Shown: positions 62,167 to 64,000 of the stretch, in pieces
Layout: the number at the start of each line of letters is the position of its first letter
Numbering within the stretch: position 1 is the first letter of the stretch
NCBI GenBank assembly: GCA_044228245.1
Contig: JBGAVG010000006.1
Span: forward strand, 112,243 to 176,242
DNA: 64,000 nucleotides
Direction of reading: 5' to 3'
Origin: Methylotenera_A sp044228245
GTDB lineage: Bacteria; Pseudomonadota; Gammaproteobacteria; Burkholderiales; Methylophilaceae
Notes under the pieces: generated by a model
What the model was told of the DNA's origin: nothing
What the model saw: only the letters and a program-made list of their open reading frames with translations
Databases searched by the model: none
Made by a program: the position numbers and the translations under genes

Positions 62167-63618
62167 TTACTGCATCAGTTTTTCATATACAGCCAAATAT
62201 TCCAGCGCACTCTTATCCCAACTTAAATTCTGAGACATGCCATTTTTTTGGATTTGTTGCCAGGCTTTCGCGTCATTATTGAATACGTTTAAGGCTTGAT
62301 TAATACAATGTAGCAAGCTAGCTGGGCTAGCTTCACTCATCACAAAACCGTTCGCTGTTTTGTTTTTAAAGCTAATGATATTGGTGTCAATAACTGAGTC
62401 AGCAAGCCCGCCTGTGGCGTTAACAATGGGTGGTGTGCCATAAGCTAAGCCATAAAACTGATTTAGTCCGCAAGGTTCAAAGCGTGAAGGCATGATGAAC
62501 ATATCGCATCCTGCCATTATTTGGTGTGATAGCGGTTCATTGTAACCAACCGTGACACTTACTTTATTCGGATTGTTATTGGCAAGAAGGCGGAAGGCAA
62601 TCTCTAGTGTACTTTCGCCACTGCCGAGTAATGCTAACTGGCAACCAGCCTCTACTAATTGCTGCATGATAGGCACCAGCATATCTAAACCTTTTTGATG
62701 CGTTAGGCGACTCACTACGCCTAATAATGGTGCATTTTCATCAATTTGAAGCCCTAATCTTTGTTGCAAGGCAATTTTAACTTCCTTTTTATCTGCTAAC
62801 GTAGCCGCGCTGTAGGTTTTGACAAGATGTGGATCTGTTTCTGGATTCCATTCATCAGTATCTATGCCGTTCAAAATACCTTTAAGCTCATTACTACGTT
62901 TGTTGAGTAATCCTTCCAAGCCAAAACCAAATTCTGGCGTTTGAATTTCTTTTGCATAGCTTGGACTTACCGTGGTAATCGCATCAGCATAAAAAATGCC
63001 AGCTTTCAAAAATGATAATTGACCATGATATTCAAAGCCTTCTACTGTAAAGTTAGTACTTGGCAATTCTAACGAAGTAATCCAATTTGGAGGATAGCAG
63101 CCTTGAAACGCCATATTGTGTAAACTAATAACTGATTTAGCTTGGGTATTAATCAGTTTCATACAAGCAGGCGTTAAGCCTGTTTGCCAGTCATTGCAAT
63201 GTACAATGTCAGGTTGCCAATCAGAGATTGGTGAAAGCGGTCCACTTAGAATAGCGGCAACTTTTGATAGTATGCCAAAGCGTAAAGGGTTATCTAGCCA
63301 TTCTTGTCCATTTACATCAGAATATGGGCCACCCTCACGTTCGTATAGACTTGCTGATTTGATCACCATAACTCTTACTTGAGTATCTGCAATCGTACCC
63401 ATCATAAGTGTCGCGTTGTGAATAACCGGCAATTTTTCCAGAGAGGCGATTTCTTGCAGATTGGTCAGTTTATTTAATACTGCTGTGTAGCCCGGTATCA
63501 AGATACGAACATCCACTCCAAGTTTTTGTAAAGCAGCAGGTAATGAGCCACTTACATCGGCCAAACCGCCCGTTTTGATGAGTGGAAAAACTTCAGACGT
63601 GACAAATAAAATTCGCAA
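62167..63618 (-). CDS. glgA: Glycogen synthase (ADP-glucose)
   Basis: A 483-aa GT5 enzyme. KTGGLADVSGSLPAAL begins at Lys15 (ADP-glucose binding). HNMAFQG, NGIDTDEWNPETD, GVVSRLTHQKG and PSRFEPCGLNQFYGLAYGTPPIV with the catalytic Glu are standard. It builds glycogen in the cytoplasm. The neighbouring GH57-type gene lies upstream on the same strand, suggesting a glycogen cluster continuing past the right edge. Confidence 0.95.
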   Translation of the reverse strand: MRILFVTSEVFPLIKTGGLADVSGSLPAALQKLGVDVRILIPGYTAVLNKLTNLQEIASLEKLPVIHNATLMMGTIADTQVRVMVIKSASLYEREGGPYSDVNGQEWLDNPLRFGILSKVAAILSGPLSPISDWQPDIVHCNDWQTGLTPACMKLINTQAKSVISLHNMAFQGCYPPNWITSLELPSTNFTVEGFEYHGQLSFLKAGIFYADAITTVSPSYAKEIQTPEFGFGLEGLLNKRSNELKGILNGIDTDEWNPETDPHLVKTYSAATLADKKEVKIALQQRLGLQIDENAPLLGVVSRLTHQKGLDMLVPIMQQLVEAGCQLALLGSGESTLEIAFRLLANNNPNKVSVTVGYNEPLSHQIMAGCDMFIMPSRFEPCGLNQFYGLAYGTPPIVNATGGLADSVIDTNIISFKNKTANGFVMSEASPASLLHCINQALNVFNNDAKAWQQIQKNGMSQNLSWDKSALEYLAVYEKLMQ

Positions 63619-63722
63619 AATATTCTTTCATAAACCACTCCCTATAGGATGGAATTTTTAACTTAATAACGCTTAAACAACATTACTTCAATAATGCCTG
63701 AATTGTAAAAAATTTGCTTATT

Positions 63723-63745
63723 AAAAATAGCTCATCACTATTTTT
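63723..63745 (-). terminator. Weak hairpin after the GH57 gene
   Basis: AAAAATAG/CTATTTTT 8-bp stem with a 7-nt loop; T-rich on the minus-strand side. A weak terminator. Confidence 0.45.
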
Positions 63746-63768
63746 AGTGCTTGTTTTTAGTACTTGGA

Positions 63769-64000
63769 TTAAGCCTGTCCACGGCGCATGGTGCCCGCAT
63801 TGTCTGCATTACCACCTCCTGCGCTAATAGAGGTATGTAACACCGCAGGCACTGGCTGTTGTAATAAGTTATATAAATTAATGAGATTTCGACGATAAAG
63901 CTGGTCAAAGCTCGCGACGCTATCTGATGAGTTGTAATCACCAAACCACCAAAACCAATCAGAGCCTTCGCAAATTGCAAGCTGACGCTCACAGGCGGCT
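63769..64000 (-). CDS. Glycoside hydrolase family 57 protein, C-terminal part
   Basis: The 76 C-terminal codons of a gene entering from the right edge. EGSDWFWWFGDYNSSDSVASFDQLYRRNLINLYNLL is characteristic of GH57 amylase-type enzymes (the GSDWFWWFG-D motif followed by FD-LFR). The end is MRRGQA-stop. Such enzymes cut or rearrange alpha-glucans, fitting glgA next door. Only the tail is seen, so the activity cannot be named. An overlapping open frame on the same strand is a shadow. Confidence 0.75.
   Translation of the reverse strand, partial: AACERQLAICEGSDWFWWFGDYNSSDSVASFDQLYRRNLINLYNLLQQPVPAVLHTSISAGGGNADNAGTMRRGQA

Noticed and set aside
63744..63992. 82-codon minus-strand frame at the right edge
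   Set aside because: The other frame on the same strand encodes the GH57 C-terminus with clear motifs.

Overview
The window reads as a chromosomal segment of a betaproteobacterial methylotroph, most likely family Methylophilaceae (Methylotenera/Methylophilus-like). This is inferred from gene content: an MxaD-like methanol-oxidation protein, NADP isocitrate dehydrogenase, and gnd-zwf-tal genes of the kind that serve ribulose-monophosphate-cycle metabolism, plus betaproteobacterial gene orders (xseB-ispA-dxs, lptD-surA-pdxA-rsmA, pepP-ubiH-ubiI). Coding density is high, and one clear mobile-element scar is present.

Layout. 0-4 kb: psd, rppH, a YVTN propeller lipoprotein, an mxaD-like gene, then an intergenic region with REP-like hairpins, two strong terminators, a candidate structured RNA and a near-perfect sigma-54 promoter in front of a type IV pilin (pilA). 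4.3-6 kb: a cyclic-nucleotide-binding/rhodanese protein preceded by a small secreted-protein gene interrupted by an in-frame TGA. 6-11 kb: esterase, xseB-ispA-dxs (isoprenoid precursors), folE2 and dodecin. 11-17.4 kb: retropepsin-like protease, MFS transporter, a DUF465 protein, aroC, a glutamine amidotransferase, rluE, icd and a cold-shock gene. 17.7-20.8 kb: pilB-pilC. 20.8-26.9 kb: a minus-strand operon amgK-murU-pepP-ubiH-ubiI-dsbC. 27-32.6 kb: lptD-surA-pdxA-rsmA.

32.7-49.2 kb holds a full MSHA-type pilus locus on one strand: mshE, mshG, two tandem major-pilin-like genes, mshC, D, O, P, Q, then mshI (PilM-like), a PilN-like gene, mshJ, K, L, M, N. The order is rearranged relative to the Vibrio locus (H-I-J-K-L-M-N-E-G-F-B-A-C-D-O-P-Q). 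Together with pilA and pilBC it means that two type IV pilus systems have genes here. An intact tRNA-Lys(CTT) and an MlaFED-type lipid transporter operon with a PqiC-like lipoprotein follow.

53.0-55.6 kb is a scar: a 48-nt 3' fragment of tRNA-Lys(TTT), a fragment of an IS21-family element (terminal repeats plus 36 codons of istA), gpmI, and an apparent envC gene cut down to its signal peptide and a few residues. To the right lies a block of sugar-phosphate genes (tal, zwf, gnd, a dienelactone hydrolase, a divergent enolase, glgA and the C-terminus of a GH57 amylase-type enzyme), linking hexose-phosphate cycling, lower glycolysis and glycogen. No CRISPR array, rRNA operon or intact transposase is visible. 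I saw no wholly novel multigene system; the most interesting items are the interrupted secreted protein, the candidate structured RNA ahead of pilA, the tRNA/IS21/envC scar and the rearranged MSHA locus.
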